DNA of 34,428 nt from a virus, in IMG/VR virus record IMGVR_UViG_3300020469_000133, positions 1 to 34,428 of that record. One strand, 5' to 3'. Positions 1-7,016 of this stretch are shown here, piece by piece. The notes beneath the pieces are model-generated. The model saw only the letters and a program-made list of their open reading frames with translations. It had not been told where the DNA came from and searched no databases. The first letter of the stretch is position 1; each line of letters opens with the position of its first letter. The translations under genes and the position numbers were made by a program.

Positions 1-570
1 CTCTTCAAACTCACAGAGATAATCCCAGTTATCTTTGACTGCTCTCTTAGCGCCTTGTGCGCCTTGCGGTAGAGAGACAACAGCCCATCGATGGTTCTGT
101 ATCTGTGAGACAGACATACAATCGATCTCACCTTCTGTTATCACAAGCTTCTTACCGTAATTCCATAAGTGCTGACCAAAGAAAGTCATATTCTTACCGT
201 CACCACGGATGCTGAACTTCTTGTCTTGCGTCCTAATCTTTTGCGCTACGATAGCACCGTCTTTGTTGCGGTACTGTGCTGCGTAGACTGTTCCTTCTGA
301 TACGTTGCAAGTGAGGTATGAAAACTTGCGACAGGTTTCTTCTGACAGGCCACGGTTACGGACACCCTGAGCAATGCCTTTGTAAAAACTAGGATTCAAC
401 TTAGGCATCCTTTCTATAGATTGTTGATCGTCAGTGGCACGTCCATAAGTGTCGCAAGCAAAGCAGTAGCTACTACCATTTGAGTAGATAGCTTTAGCGT
501 CTGATGAGCCGCAGTTTTCGCAAGCCTCGTGCCTGAGAAATGTAGAGTCGTCTTGCTGTAAATCTTTCAT
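1..570 (-). CDS. T7 gp4-like DNA primase-helicase, N-terminal part (cut by window edge)
   Basis: Translating the minus strand from the ATG at 570 gives 190 open residues running off the window start. Cysteines at residues 17, 20, 36 and 39 (CENC and CFAC) match the spacing of the T7 gp4 zinc-binding domain that reads the primase recognition site. A TOPRIM-type strand follows near residues 141-153 (LVITEGEIDCMSV), the catalytic core of RNA primer synthesis. The RecA-like helicase domain expected after it lies outside the window. A GGAG ribosome binding site sits about 9 bases before the ATG. It is the next gene after endonuclease I in the same direction, as in T7. Identification as primase is secure; helicase fusion is inferred from the family. 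Confidence 0.93.
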   Translation of the reverse strand, partial: MKDLQQDDSTFLRHEACENCGSSDAKAIYSNGSSYCFACDTYGRATDDQQSIERMPKLNPSFYKGIAQGVRNRGLSEETCRKFSYLTCNVSEGTVYAAQYRNKDGAIVAQKIRTQDKKFSIRGDGKNMTFFGQHLWNYGKKLVITEGEIDCMSVSQIQNHRWAVVSLPQGAQGAKRAVKDNWDYLCEFEE

Positions 571-610
571 GAGATGTCTCCTTTTTATGTGTCCCCAAGT
601 TTAGGGAGTC

Positions 611-646
611 GGACGGCAGTAACTGGAGGAGATCTGCCGCCCGTCC
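611..646 (-). other. Stem-loop between endonuclease I and primase genes
   Basis: The plus-strand arm GGACGGCAG (611-619) pairs with CTGCC (634-638) and GTCC (643-646), leaving a four-base bulge and a 14-base loop. It lies in the roughly 100-base gap between the two genes. No U-tract follows on either strand, so it does not look like an intrinsic terminator. It could be an RNA-processing or stability element, as T7-like phages often have between genes, but that role is inferred. Confidence 0.4.
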
Positions 647-670
647 CAAGGCCTATTCTGAGGGGGTAAG

Positions 671-1111
671 TTAAGCCTTCTTTGAGTCAGGCGTGGGAGA
701 CGTCCCTGACACAAACCATTGCTCTGGGATCAGCTTGTCAGCGTATTGGAATCCGTGCTTCTCGCACCAATCGGCATACGATGTTGGGCTTTTCTTGTAG
801 AGCTTTGTCCTGCTGTTGCTAAATACAAAACGTAAATCTATATCAGGGTGTTGCTCTCTGACTAGAATATGTTTCTGCCTGTCAGATACTGAAAAGATAC
901 CTTTTGTTTCTACATAAAACCACGACCCGTCTCCTAGTGTGATTTTAAAATCAGGTGTGTAAGTAGCGTTGCGAGAAGGTACTACATACTTCAGCTTCTC
1001 TTGCTCGTAGATGACCTGTAAACCTTTGTCACCTATCTGCGTTGCTACTTTGTCCTCTAAACCTGATCGATAGCCTTTAAGGTAGGCAGACCTATAAGTA
1101 CGATGGCGCAT
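671..1111 (-). CDS. T7 gp3-like endonuclease I (Holliday-junction resolvase)
   Basis: This protein of 146 residues is close to the 149 of T7 gp3. The family's metal-binding catalytic residues are visible as E19 (SGLED), D54 (YTPDF), E68 and K70 (YVETKG), matching T7 E20, D55, E65 and K67. The enzyme resolves branched DNA and degrades host DNA to supply nucleotides. I place the start at the ATG at 1111, with GAGG about 12 bases upstream, not at the upstream non-ATG start. This gives a 20-base overlap with the SSB gene. The order SSB, endonuclease I, primase is the T7 order. High confidence. Confidence 0.93.
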   Translation of the reverse strand: MRHRTYRSAYLKGYRSGLEDKVATQIGDKGLQVIYEQEKLKYVVPSRNATYTPDFKITLGDGSWFYVETKGIFSVSDRQKHILVREQHPDIDLRFVFSNSRTKLYKKSPTSYADWCEKHGFQYADKLIPEQWFVSGTSPTPDSKKA

Positions 1112-1643
1112 CCGATGAGGAATCCTCGAAGCTTCCGCTCTCTTCAACAGAAGCAACAAAGCCGCCCTCTACGGCTTCAAAACCAGACTCACCCTGTCCG
1201 TCACCACTTGATGGCCCTTGAGCTTCAACGATCATAACTCTCATGAGTTGCAACGTGATACCCATCTTGCCGTTCTTGTTCCAAGGCGCAATCCACCCTG
1301 CAAGCTTTAACTTACTACCGCCCCAGATTTCAGGGATGTTAGCCTCAATGACTGGGTTGCCTTGGCTGTCCCAGAACTTAGGCAAGTAACCTGACTTGGT
1401 TTTAAAAATGATATCGCCAGTCTCTTCATCAGTTTCAATTGGCATCATTGCTTTCGCAGCTTTAGAACCAAACGTGTCCTCTGCAACCTTGTTAATCTTA
1501 TCAACAAGTGGCTGAGCTGATGTTGGGTCAAGGATAAGCATACACTTATATGACTCTTGACCAAACGCAGTGTCAGGTTCTTTAAGCCACGGGTATCGTG
1601 CTGTTCCAATGTCAGTACTGAATGTCTCTTTCTGTGTCTTCAT
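1092..1643 (-). CDS. T7 gp2.5-like single-stranded DNA-binding protein
   Basis: Encodes 183 residues, shorter than T7 gp2.5 (232). The N-terminal part has an OB-fold-like pattern including KCMLILDP and KSGYLPKFWDSQGNPV. The tail is acidic and Ser/Glu-rich and ends in SYL, resembling the acidic, aromatic-ended tail that gp2.5 uses to contact polymerase and primase-helicase. The ATG at 1643 is preferred over one 24 bases upstream because GGAGAG lies 8 bases before it. The gene overlaps the preceding small gene by 32 bases and the endonuclease by 20, suggesting coupled translation. The assignment rests on position between RNA polymerase and endonuclease I as well as sequence. Confidence 0.85.
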   Translation of the reverse strand: MKTQKETFSTDIGTARYPWLKEPDTAFGQESYKCMLILDPTSAQPLVDKINKVAEDTFGSKAAKAMMPIETDEETGDIIFKTKSGYLPKFWDSQGNPVIEANIPEIWGGSKLKLAGWIAPWNKNGKMGITLQLMRVMIVEAQGPSSGDGQGESGFEAVEGGFVASVEESGSFEDSSSDAPSYL

Positions 1644-1824
1644 CGTATAGTCTCTCCGATTCTTCATCTGTGATTAATGGTTGTTCGATAGTGGTCGGTG
1701 GTTCAGAAAACTCTGAAACGTCCAAACCATACCTGTCGAGTTCCGCTAGAACATCTAACGGGACTTGTTCTCCCTTGCGTTTTGCTAAAAGTGCTACCCC
1801 TAACACCCTCTCTCGTGGGTGCAT
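1612..1824 (-). CDS. Small acidic protein, unknown function
   Basis: Seventy residues; the N-terminal half is basic (RERV, KRKGE) and the C-terminal half strongly acidic (ITDEESERLYDEDTERD). GAGGA about 7 bases before the ATG supports the start. The gene sits between RNA polymerase (18-base gap) and SSB (32-base overlap). T7 encodes its host RNA polymerase inhibitor, gp2, in a comparable interval, but I see no sequence match to it. No domain recognised. Confidence 0.6.
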   Translation of the reverse strand: MHPRERVLGVALLAKRKGEQVPLDVLAELDRYGLDVSEFSEPPTTIEQPLITDEESERLYDEDTERDIQY

Positions 1825-1842
1825 CGGTTGTCCTCTTGTTAA

Positions 1843-4329
1843 TTAACTGAAGCAGTATTTGCTTTCAGCGATTTGAGCTAATTGAAGCTCTCCTGACTCT
1901 GGTGGCTCTGGTACTCGATAGCTTTCACTATCATCCAGTTGCCGTTTACCCTGAGCTAGTAAGTTTTCGTACCAGTTCTCACTGTCGTACATATCGATAA
2001 AGGTAGATCTTATTACCTCGTACATCTTCTGTGTCTGTGCCGCAGTTGTCGCGAAACTATCGTGAATCAGAAAGAATGACATCTGATCATCGTCTTCTAT
2101 GCAGTTTAGCACAGTTTTAAGAAGGTGAGAGCTATCAAGAGAATGTATCACGTTAGGCGACACAGCAGTTTTACTCTTGCGTTTATCCACCCTGTTACTG
2201 TCAGGCTCACGTAAGGTCACCTGAGATCGCTGAGGCATCTTCGCTTCACGATCATACATATAGATCTTTATCTTCTTATAACGTGTCGTAGGGTAGAACT
2301 GGGCGGCAGGAAATCCTGACGGTGTTATCCAGTACATATGTTTACCTTCGTGCGCCAAAGCTCCACACAACTGTTGGAAGAATGACATACCCTGCTGAGC
2401 AGAACTTATGACTTTGTTAACCGCTTCCCAACTATGACCAGCTAAGTACTTTGCCGCTGCATAGCCGTGATCATCACCGAATGGATGCTTATCAAGCTTA
2501 CCTGTTAAGACATCATCGGTTAGTGGGTTCATCAAGTCTTCACGGATCTGTTCAAAGAAACCATACTGCTTTGATGAGTAACCATAGGTCATCACGTTCC
2601 GCTTAACAGTCTTCCGATTGATACCGTAGTTCTTCCACTGACTAGCCTCATCACAAGGGTCGTCCTCGATCTGCTTGATGACCTCGTCAGCTACTCGTTG
2701 GTAGATGTCTTGTGGTTTATCAGCAGGTACTAAGTTAACCAGCCCAGCGTCATCCACGTTCTTCGATAGTGCGCTGAAGTGTTGGATGCCTGAGTTCGTA
2801 CCGTCAAGCGCCACTGGTAAACCTGAGTAATAATCAACACCGTCAAGCTGTGCATCCCAGTAGTCAGCTAATTCAAAACAAGCAGCCAAGAACTCAAACG
2901 GCTTATCGGCCTGTGACCAGTAATCAACAGTTCCTTGCCAGTCGAGGGCAACACCAATGATGTTCTCTCGGTTTAACGCAACCCAAAGCTCACGATCATC
3001 AAAGCTTTCCTTGCTGACCTTGTTGAAGTCACCAGTGTTAGCACAGTGTATCGCAAGCCACCTTGCGCCTTCCTCAGTCACTAGCTCCATGTTCTTCAGA
3101 TAAAACATAGACTTCACATGACTATCTCGGTGATGACAGAAGTGAGGTATCGGGTAGATACGACCACGAAAGTCATAGTTGTGTGGCAAGTAGAACTCTT
3201 CAAACATAGCCATTTCATTAGCCGTGTTTAAATCTTGAGACATCACAGCCCTAGCACCATCGATCTGTCGATTGCGAACCACGACATCTCTTGCAGATAT
3301 ACGCCATAGCTTCTTGTCTTCAGGATCAAGGTATTCCCAGTTCTCAGGGAACTCAGGACGTTTGACATAGGCTCTTCGAGGAAAGCTAGGGATCTCAATG
3401 TCGTTAGTCCAAGCCCATGTAACAGCCTCTAAGATGTCCTCATTGATAACAAACGGAGTCGATTGCACTGCATTCAATGCACGAACATAAGGCTCTTTGC
3501 TAATGTCCTTGCCTCGTAGGTGTTTCTTCTGCCAAGGACTTGCGAAGCGGATGAGATCAACCTGCGCTCGTAAGCCATCATCAATGTAAGCACCCGTATC
3601 CAAGCTTTCCCAGTCCCGTGGTGGAACAATCATAGGGCTGAACACAGGCTGACACCAAGACTCATCAGCTTGTAGCTCTGCGATTAACGCACTAGCTTCA
3701 CCTGTTAAGCCTATGGATCTCTTGGTTTTTCCTGAGACAACCACTGACCATATCTCGAAGCATCCACTGTGTTCCAAGATGGCATTTAACACTGGTGATG
3801 CAGCCTTGACTCTACGTTCGTCAGACCACTTCTCGCGCTCAAAACCACCCTTACGAGCAATAGCACTAGCCGCCTTCAAACGATATCTCTCAGACGAATG
3901 GTCTTGAGGGACTTTCGCCTCGATACGCTCGAAGAGTCTTGCGTCATACTCACGTAGCTCTTTAGCCCACGCCTCAAGCTCTATGCGCTTGCCGATCTTG
4001 GTTAACACCCAAGTCATCGACTTAGCCATACCAACACCATCCATACACGTAGTCAGTCCAAGATAACTTATGAGGTCTATGTCAACACTCGTAAGATCCT
4101 TGACCCATGAAAAAGGACGACCCTTGCCTTTCGGTGTCAGGTCGCCAAGCTTCTCATGTAGCGATGATGAAACTAACGGTAGTGCATCCTTGATTAACTT
4201 ATGAGGTATATTCTTGATAGACATTTGAGAGACCTTGCCATCACGGTCAAAGTATTTCTCACGCCCTTTATCAATGCTATTAAACTCACGTAATAGCTCG
4301 TCTGTCTCTGTCCCATGAATCTTTGTCAT
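1843..4329 (-). CDS. T7-type single-subunit DNA-directed RNA polymerase
   Basis: An 828-residue polymerase that transcribes phage genes from phage promoters. Motifs in order: YDFRGRIYP; LDGTNSGIQHF with catalytic D509 (T7 D537); KRNVMTYGYSSKQYGF with K576 and Y584 (T7 K631 and Y639); and HDSFATT with the second metal aspartate D757 (T7 D812). The C-terminus is KYCFS rather than T7's FAFA. T7 RNAP is 883 residues, so the N-terminal promoter-recognition region is somewhat shorter. The ribosome binding site (AAGG about 11 bases from the ATG) is weak, and the leader carries a 9-bp hairpin at 4364-4385, both consistent with controlled expression. It lies downstream of the integrase in the early unit. 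Confidence 0.98.
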   Translation of the reverse strand: MTKIHGTETDELLREFNSIDKGREKYFDRDGKVSQMSIKNIPHKLIKDALPLVSSSLHEKLGDLTPKGKGRPFSWVKDLTSVDIDLISYLGLTTCMDGVGMAKSMTWVLTKIGKRIELEAWAKELREYDARLFERIEAKVPQDHSSERYRLKAASAIARKGGFEREKWSDERRVKAASPVLNAILEHSGCFEIWSVVVSGKTKRSIGLTGEASALIAELQADESWCQPVFSPMIVPPRDWESLDTGAYIDDGLRAQVDLIRFASPWQKKHLRGKDISKEPYVRALNAVQSTPFVINEDILEAVTWAWTNDIEIPSFPRRAYVKRPEFPENWEYLDPEDKKLWRISARDVVVRNRQIDGARAVMSQDLNTANEMAMFEEFYLPHNYDFRGRIYPIPHFCHHRDSHVKSMFYLKNMELVTEEGARWLAIHCANTGDFNKVSKESFDDRELWVALNRENIIGVALDWQGTVDYWSQADKPFEFLAACFELADYWDAQLDGVDYYSGLPVALDGTNSGIQHFSALSKNVDDAGLVNLVPADKPQDIYQRVADEVIKQIEDDPCDEASQWKNYGINRKTVKRNVMTYGYSSKQYGFFEQIREDLMNPLTDDVLTGKLDKHPFGDDHGYAAAKYLAGHSWEAVNKVISSAQQGMSFFQQLCGALAHEGKHMYWITPSGFPAAQFYPTTRYKKIKIYMYDREAKMPQRSQVTLREPDSNRVDKRKSKTAVSPNVIHSLDSSHLLKTVLNCIEDDDQMSFFLIHDSFATTAAQTQKMYEVIRSTFIDMYDSENWYENLLAQGKRQLDDSESYRVPEPPESGELQLAQIAESKYCFS

Positions 4330-4363
4330 GAATCAAACGCCTTTTCTAATGAAGTATCTCAAT

Positions 4364-4385
4364 GGGTGGACACAAATGTCTACCC
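4364..4385. promoter_or_regulatory. Near-perfect palindrome in the RNA polymerase leader (operator or RNA hairpin)
   Basis: Arms GGGTGGACA (4364-4372) and TGTCTACCC (4377-4385) are complementary except one position that can wobble in RNA, around a 4-base loop. It lies 35 bases upstream of the RNAP start codon. The first 12 bases, GGGTGGACACAA, recur exactly at 7058-7069, just upstream of the early promoter. A shared protein-binding site or an attenuator-like hairpin is inferred. No U-tract follows. Confidence 0.5.
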
Positions 4386-4410
4386 TCGAAATGGATCAAT
4401 TATTGAGCGT

Positions 4411-4722
4411 TTATTCGTCTAGCCTTGCTATGTATCCCAAGGCACTCTTGATCATGTATTCACCAACTTGCTTGGCTATACTGTCTTTGAGTGGCGAAGG
4501 GAACTCATCACGGTTGTAATCGACAATCATGGCTCTGAGCCATTGTTCCCGTTCCTTGAGTCCTTTGCTTTCAAGCTCCATAAACTCTTTGCGGATGTCT
4601 GCTTTCCAGAGGTGGTCTCTCAGCTCGTCAAGCTTGGGTGTGCTAAAGCTATCGTAGAAGCTTATTGCTTCACCAAAAGTAACGTGGTCGCTTAAAGCTT
4701 CCATTAGTTTGTACTTGTCCAT
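4411..4722 (-). CDS. Early hypothetical protein, 103 residues
   Basis: Predicted mostly helical and charged, with no membrane segment and no recognised domain. Two GGAG sequences precede the ATG; the one 8 bases away is the better ribosome binding site. It is the gene immediately before RNA polymerase in the early unit, separated from it by an 81-base leader carrying the palindrome. Position suggests an early host-modifying or regulatory role, but nothing in the sequence proves it. Confidence 0.65.
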   Translation of the reverse strand: MDKYKLMEALSDHVTFGEAISFYDSFSTPKLDELRDHLWKADIRKEFMELESKGLKEREQWLRAMIVDYNRDEFPSPLKDSIAKQVGEYMIKSALGYIARLDE

Positions 4723-4761
4723 ACTCCTTTCTCCTAGTAGTCAGGGTTAATAGTCTTGGGG

Positions 4762-5166
4762 TTACTCTGGGGTATACTGGGTCGCATAAGAAACACCGTT
4801 CTTAGCTGCCCACTGGGTTATAGCGTCAATAACGTCTTCAGAAACTTCTAAAGCTTCAGTCTCTCGTGCCTCATGTGTAAGACATCCAGACTTCTGAAGC
4901 TCATCAAGAGAGTCACTGAAGTGTCCCCATCTTGCGCTGAACCGTGAGACCTCACAGGTGAGAATCCAATTGTCATTCACGGCTTCATACTTGTCAGGAT
5001 AAATGCTTGCCGTGTATAGCGTGTAGCCTCTTTCAGACTTGCCAAAGACCTCAACCTTTCCAGTTGGGATTGGCTCATGCACTGGTTTCGTAAAGATGCG
5101 ATCCCAGTTTGCTTGTACGCTATTGTCATCGGCCTGTTGTGGCCGTCTTCCGCTACCTTTGCTCAT
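4762..5166 (-). CDS. Conserved-looking early hypothetical protein (SKGSGRRP N-terminus)
   Basis: I choose the ATG at 5166 because GAGGAG lies about 8 bases upstream; this gives 134 residues starting MSKGSGRRPQ. The N-terminus (SKGSGRRP followed by a QANWDRIF segment) resembles small uncharacterised proteins I recall from other phages, but I know no function. The middle is rich in aromatic and beta-type residues and the C-terminus is acidic. It overlaps the upstream gene by 14 bases, so the two are probably translationally coupled. Confidence 0.65.
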   Translation of the reverse strand: MSKGSGRRPQQADDNSVQANWDRIFTKPVHEPIPTGKVEVFGKSERGYTLYTASIYPDKYEAVNDNWILTCEVSRFSARWGHFSDSLDELQKSGCLTHEARETEALEVSEDVIDAITQWAAKNGVSYATQYTPE

Positions 5167-5365
5167 TGCTGCTCTCCTCACCGTAAACAAAAAGATCTAA
5201 CTCATCACAGATTCTTACAAATGCCTTGTGCTGAGTGCTGCTAAGGCGGTCTAACCAATCTTTAGCAGTCCCCTGCTGCGAAAAGATGACCGCCCTGCTT
5301 AACACTTCAAGCTCAGTGCGTGATAACGACATTGCTAAGCCCTTTCGGGCATTCTTGATTCTCAT
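5153..5365 (-). CDS. Early hypothetical protein, 70 residues
   Basis: Small, mostly helical protein with a basic start and acidic end. AGGAG lies 4 bases before the ATG at 5365. A second in-frame ATG at 5332 is possible but has a poorer ribosome binding site. The gene follows the integrase after a 14-base gap and overlaps the next gene. The length and helical pattern would suit a small DNA-binding or anti-host protein, but I cannot identify a helix-turn-helix with confidence. Confidence 0.55.
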   Translation of the reverse strand: MRIKNARKGLAMSLSRTELEVLSRAVIFSQQGTAKDWLDRLSSTQHKAFVRICDELDLFVYGEESSNEQR

Positions 5366-5379
5366 ACGTCTCCTTTTTA

Positions 5380-6210
5380 TTAAGCTACTTTCTCTAACAG
5401 TTTAGCGTACTCTTGAAGAGTTGCCCCTTTAGCCTTCACATACTTGGCTGTAGTCGCTTGAGAGCGGTGACCAAGCATCTTACCAATGACCAGCGTTTGC
5501 GCTCCAAGGTCGTTAGCCAAGCGTGTCGCACAGGTGTGGCGGCATACGTGAAAGACGAACTCTTTGTCGTTCTTGGCTACCTTGTATCGGCAGTCTTCCC
5601 ATGCGTCATAAAAGGTGCGATGGGAGTAGTGGTCTATGACACGCCCTCCAAGCTCCTGTATCGCCTTCTGAGCGGCTTTATTAAGAGGGACATACCTTTC
5701 GTCACCGTTCTTCGTTTGTGGCAGGTAGACCCATTTAGAGCCGTCTGAGTCGATCTGTACTGGAGCAGTGTCACCGATCTGGGTAATCTCGCCTAAGCGC
5801 ATCCCAGTATTGATGCCGATGATAAACAATTGCTTCATCCAAGAGTGCTTATGAGCATCAAAGAACTCGATGACTTGTTGGCACTCGCTGTCAGTGAAAT
5901 AGCGCAACCGAGCAGTCTTGGTCTTAAACCATTTGAACTTAGGAGCGTGGTTGATCACCTCCTCTTCGACAGCGTGTTTGAAGATAGCGGATATCGCTGA
6001 GTTATAACGGTTGACCGTAGACTTCTTAAGACCAGCCTCAAGCAGCGAGTCTTGGAACAAGTGAATGTCACGAGGCTTGAAGTCACCAAGGTCACGCTGA
6101 CCGTAGTCGTTGAAGGCACAGAAGCGTCCGAGTTGGAATCGAACGTCTTTCAGGTGCTTGCCTTCCCAGAGCCGTGATGCTTCTTCAGATATGAATTGAG
6201 TAATATTCAT
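5380..6210 (-). CDS. int: Tyrosine recombinase / phage integrase
   Basis: A 276-residue recombinase with all catalytic residues visible: R138 (GMRLGEI), K167 (TKNGDER), H221 and R224 (HVCRHT), H247 (LGHRS) and nucleophile Y257 (TAKYV). The first 95 or so residues form a SAM-like core-binding domain. It would recombine phage attP with a bacterial attB, here probably a tRNA-Asn gene. The ATG at 6210 overlaps the upstream stop as ATGA, implying coupled translation; a GTG three codons earlier is the alternative. Its position between attP and RNA polymerase recalls integrase-bearing T7-like marine phages such as cyanophage P-SSP7. No excisionase is recognisable nearby. Confidence 0.96.
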   Translation of the reverse strand: MNITQFISEEASRLWEGKHLKDVRFQLGRFCAFNDYGQRDLGDFKPRDIHLFQDSLLEAGLKKSTVNRYNSAISAIFKHAVEEEVINHAPKFKWFKTKTARLRYFTDSECQQVIEFFDAHKHSWMKQLFIIGINTGMRLGEITQIGDTAPVQIDSDGSKWVYLPQTKNGDERYVPLNKAAQKAIQELGGRVIDHYSHRTFYDAWEDCRYKVAKNDKEFVFHVCRHTCATRLANDLGAQTLVIGKMLGHRSQATTAKYVKAKGATLQEYAKLLEKVA

Positions 6211-6398
6211 CGTTTCCACCCCACTACCTTACCGTTGACTTGGGCGTTACGCTCGTTGATGTAAGCCGCAATCTCTGATGCGGTTGCAGGGCCATCGATA
6301 ACTTTGATGTCTTCTGCCTTAACTCGGACAGACCAGTGAAACTGCTTCTTGTCAGTGAACACTGTGTCCAGATAGTTTTGCTTAATTAGCTTAGGCAT
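6207..6398 (-). CDS. Early hypothetical protein, 63 residues
   Basis: The ATG at 6398 is chosen because GGGAG followed by ACACACATAT precedes it. The product starts MPKLIKQNYL and ends VVGWKR. It is small and basic, with a beta-rich middle and one helical segment (ATASEIAAYINERNAQ). Its stop overlaps the integrase ATG as ATGA. An excisionase or recombination-directionality factor would fit this position and size, but that is purely positional; no Xis-type motif is evident. Confidence 0.6.
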   Translation of the reverse strand: MPKLIKQNYLDTVFTDKKQFHWSVRVKAEDIKVIDGPATASEIAAYINERNAQVNGKVVGWKR

Positions 6399-6424
6399 AT
6401 ATGTGTGTCTCCCTAGTTGGTTGA

Positions 6425-6625
6425 TTAAACCCATTCTTTAACATTAATTACATCGTCAGTAATAAAACGACCGCCCGTGTTATAGACGTGTATCTCAACC
6501 GTTTTATGATCCGTGCTAAGGTACATACTACCGATGTAATAGTTACATGGCTTCAAACCTAAGTCAGCGAGAATCTCGTTAGATTTTGCGTTAATAGCAT
6601 CGTAAACTTCTGAGCTTGTATTCAT
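6425..6625 (-). CDS. Early hypothetical protein, 66 residues
   Basis: The ATG at 6625 (MNTSSEVYDAINAKSNEI) is favoured by TGGAGACACACAC directly upstream, the same leader as in the flanking genes. An N-terminal helix is followed by beta-type segments (NYYIGSMYLS, KTVEIHVYN). No domain recognised. It belongs to a cluster of three very small genes at the head of the early transcript, where T7-like phages usually keep host-takeover proteins. Confidence 0.6.
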   Translation of the reverse strand: MNTSSEVYDAINAKSNEILADLGLKPCNYYIGSMYLSTDHKTVEIHVYNTGGRFITDDVINVKEWV

Positions 6626-6652
6626 GTGTGTGTCTCCAGTTGTTTGCATAAG

Positions 6653-6684
6653 ACGCCTTCTCAGGCGTTTCGGCTATTGAAGCC
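6653..6684 (-). other. Tandem stem-loops between the first two early genes
   Basis: ACGCCT (6653-6658) pairs with AGGCGT (6663-6668) across a 4-base loop, and GGCT (6672-6675) pairs with AGCC (6681-6684). They sit in the 66-base gap between the genes starting at 6871 and 6625. Neither has a good U-tract, so RNA processing or partial attenuation is more likely than termination. Function inferred. Confidence 0.4.
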
Positions 6685-6691
6685 TCGTCAG

Positions 6692-6871
6692 TTATGCTTC
6701 GTACATTTCTTTAGTTTCTAATTTGTTTAAGAACTCACTATACCCATATACTAAATAGTCGTGTGGGTTACCTTCGGCTTCGAGGTATACGATCATGCCC
6801 TTAAGGTATAAGTCAAAAGTAATGCTCTCATCTGCTGAGTGCTTGAACTTCATGCCGTTTGATAATTCTTT
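6692..6871 (-). CDS. First early gene, hypothetical protein, 59 residues
   Basis: The ATG at 6871 (MKELSNGMKFKHSADESI) follows CGGAGACACACATC, the shared early ribosome-binding leader; an upstream start at 6904 lacks this. The protein is a small soluble acidic polypeptide with beta-type segments (TFDLYLKGMIVYLEA). It is the first gene after the early promoter, the position of immediate-early host-modifying proteins in T7-like phages. No known family recognised. Confidence 0.6.
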   Translation of the reverse strand, partial: KELSNGMKFKHSADESITFDLYLKGMIVYLEAEGNPHDYLVYGYSEFLNKLETKEMYEA

Positions 6872-6903
6872 CATGATGTGTGTCTCCGATTGTGTGATGT
6901 CCA

Positions 6904-6932
6904 TTGACCCCTCAATGAACTTGGTTTATGTC
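6904..6932 (+). promoter_or_regulatory. Weak possible plus-strand promoter ahead of the tRNA fragment
   Basis: TTGACC (6904-6909), a 17-base spacer and TATGTC (6927-6932) lie 11 bases before the first base of the tRNA-Asn fragment, in its direction. The -10 is poor. It would be useful if the phage must transcribe the hybrid tRNA after integration. Speculative. Confidence 0.2.
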
Positions 6933-7011
6933 GAAGATCGTAATCCGGCGTAGCTCAGCGGTAGAGCAGTTGACTGTTAATCAGATGACGAGCGCCAACA
7001 AACCTTCGACA
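6929..7011. repeat. 8-bp inverted repeat bracketing the tRNA fragment
   Basis: TGTCGAAG (6929-6936) is the exact reverse complement of CTTCGACA (7004-7011), separated by 67 bases that contain the tRNA-Asn fragment. The right arm coincides with the expected start of the early transcript, so the two arms could close a stem in the early leader RNA. They could also be integrase arm-type sites. Both roles are inferred. Confidence 0.5.
6944..6985 (+). other. 5' part of a tRNA-Asn(GUU) gene: probable attP core
   Basis: The sequence reads as a tRNA-Asn from its first base through the anticodon arm: acceptor 5' strand TCCGGCG (6944-6950), D-arm GCTC/GAGC (6953-6956, 6964-6967), then anticodon loop CTGTTAA (6974-6980) with GTT at 6976-6978. 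The similarity stops just after the loop: no variable loop, T-arm or acceptor 3' strand follows, so it is not a working tRNA. A partial tRNA copy close to a tyrosine integrase gene is the usual signature of attP. It is on the strand opposite to the phage genes. The usual arrangement carries the tRNA 3' part; here it is the 5' part. Confidence 0.75.
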
Positions 7012-7016
7012 GGTGT

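Noticed and set aside
1622-1846. Plus-strand frames such as 1622-1846, 3713-3907, 5413-5748, 8536-8850, 33207-33569
   Set aside because: They lie antisense to well-supported minus-strand genes and give Ser/Leu/Arg- or Val-rich low-information products without ribosome binding sites.
6944-7016. A complete, working tRNA gene
   Set aside because: The match ends after the anticodon arm; no T-arm, variable loop or 3' acceptor strand complementary to TCCGGCG follows.
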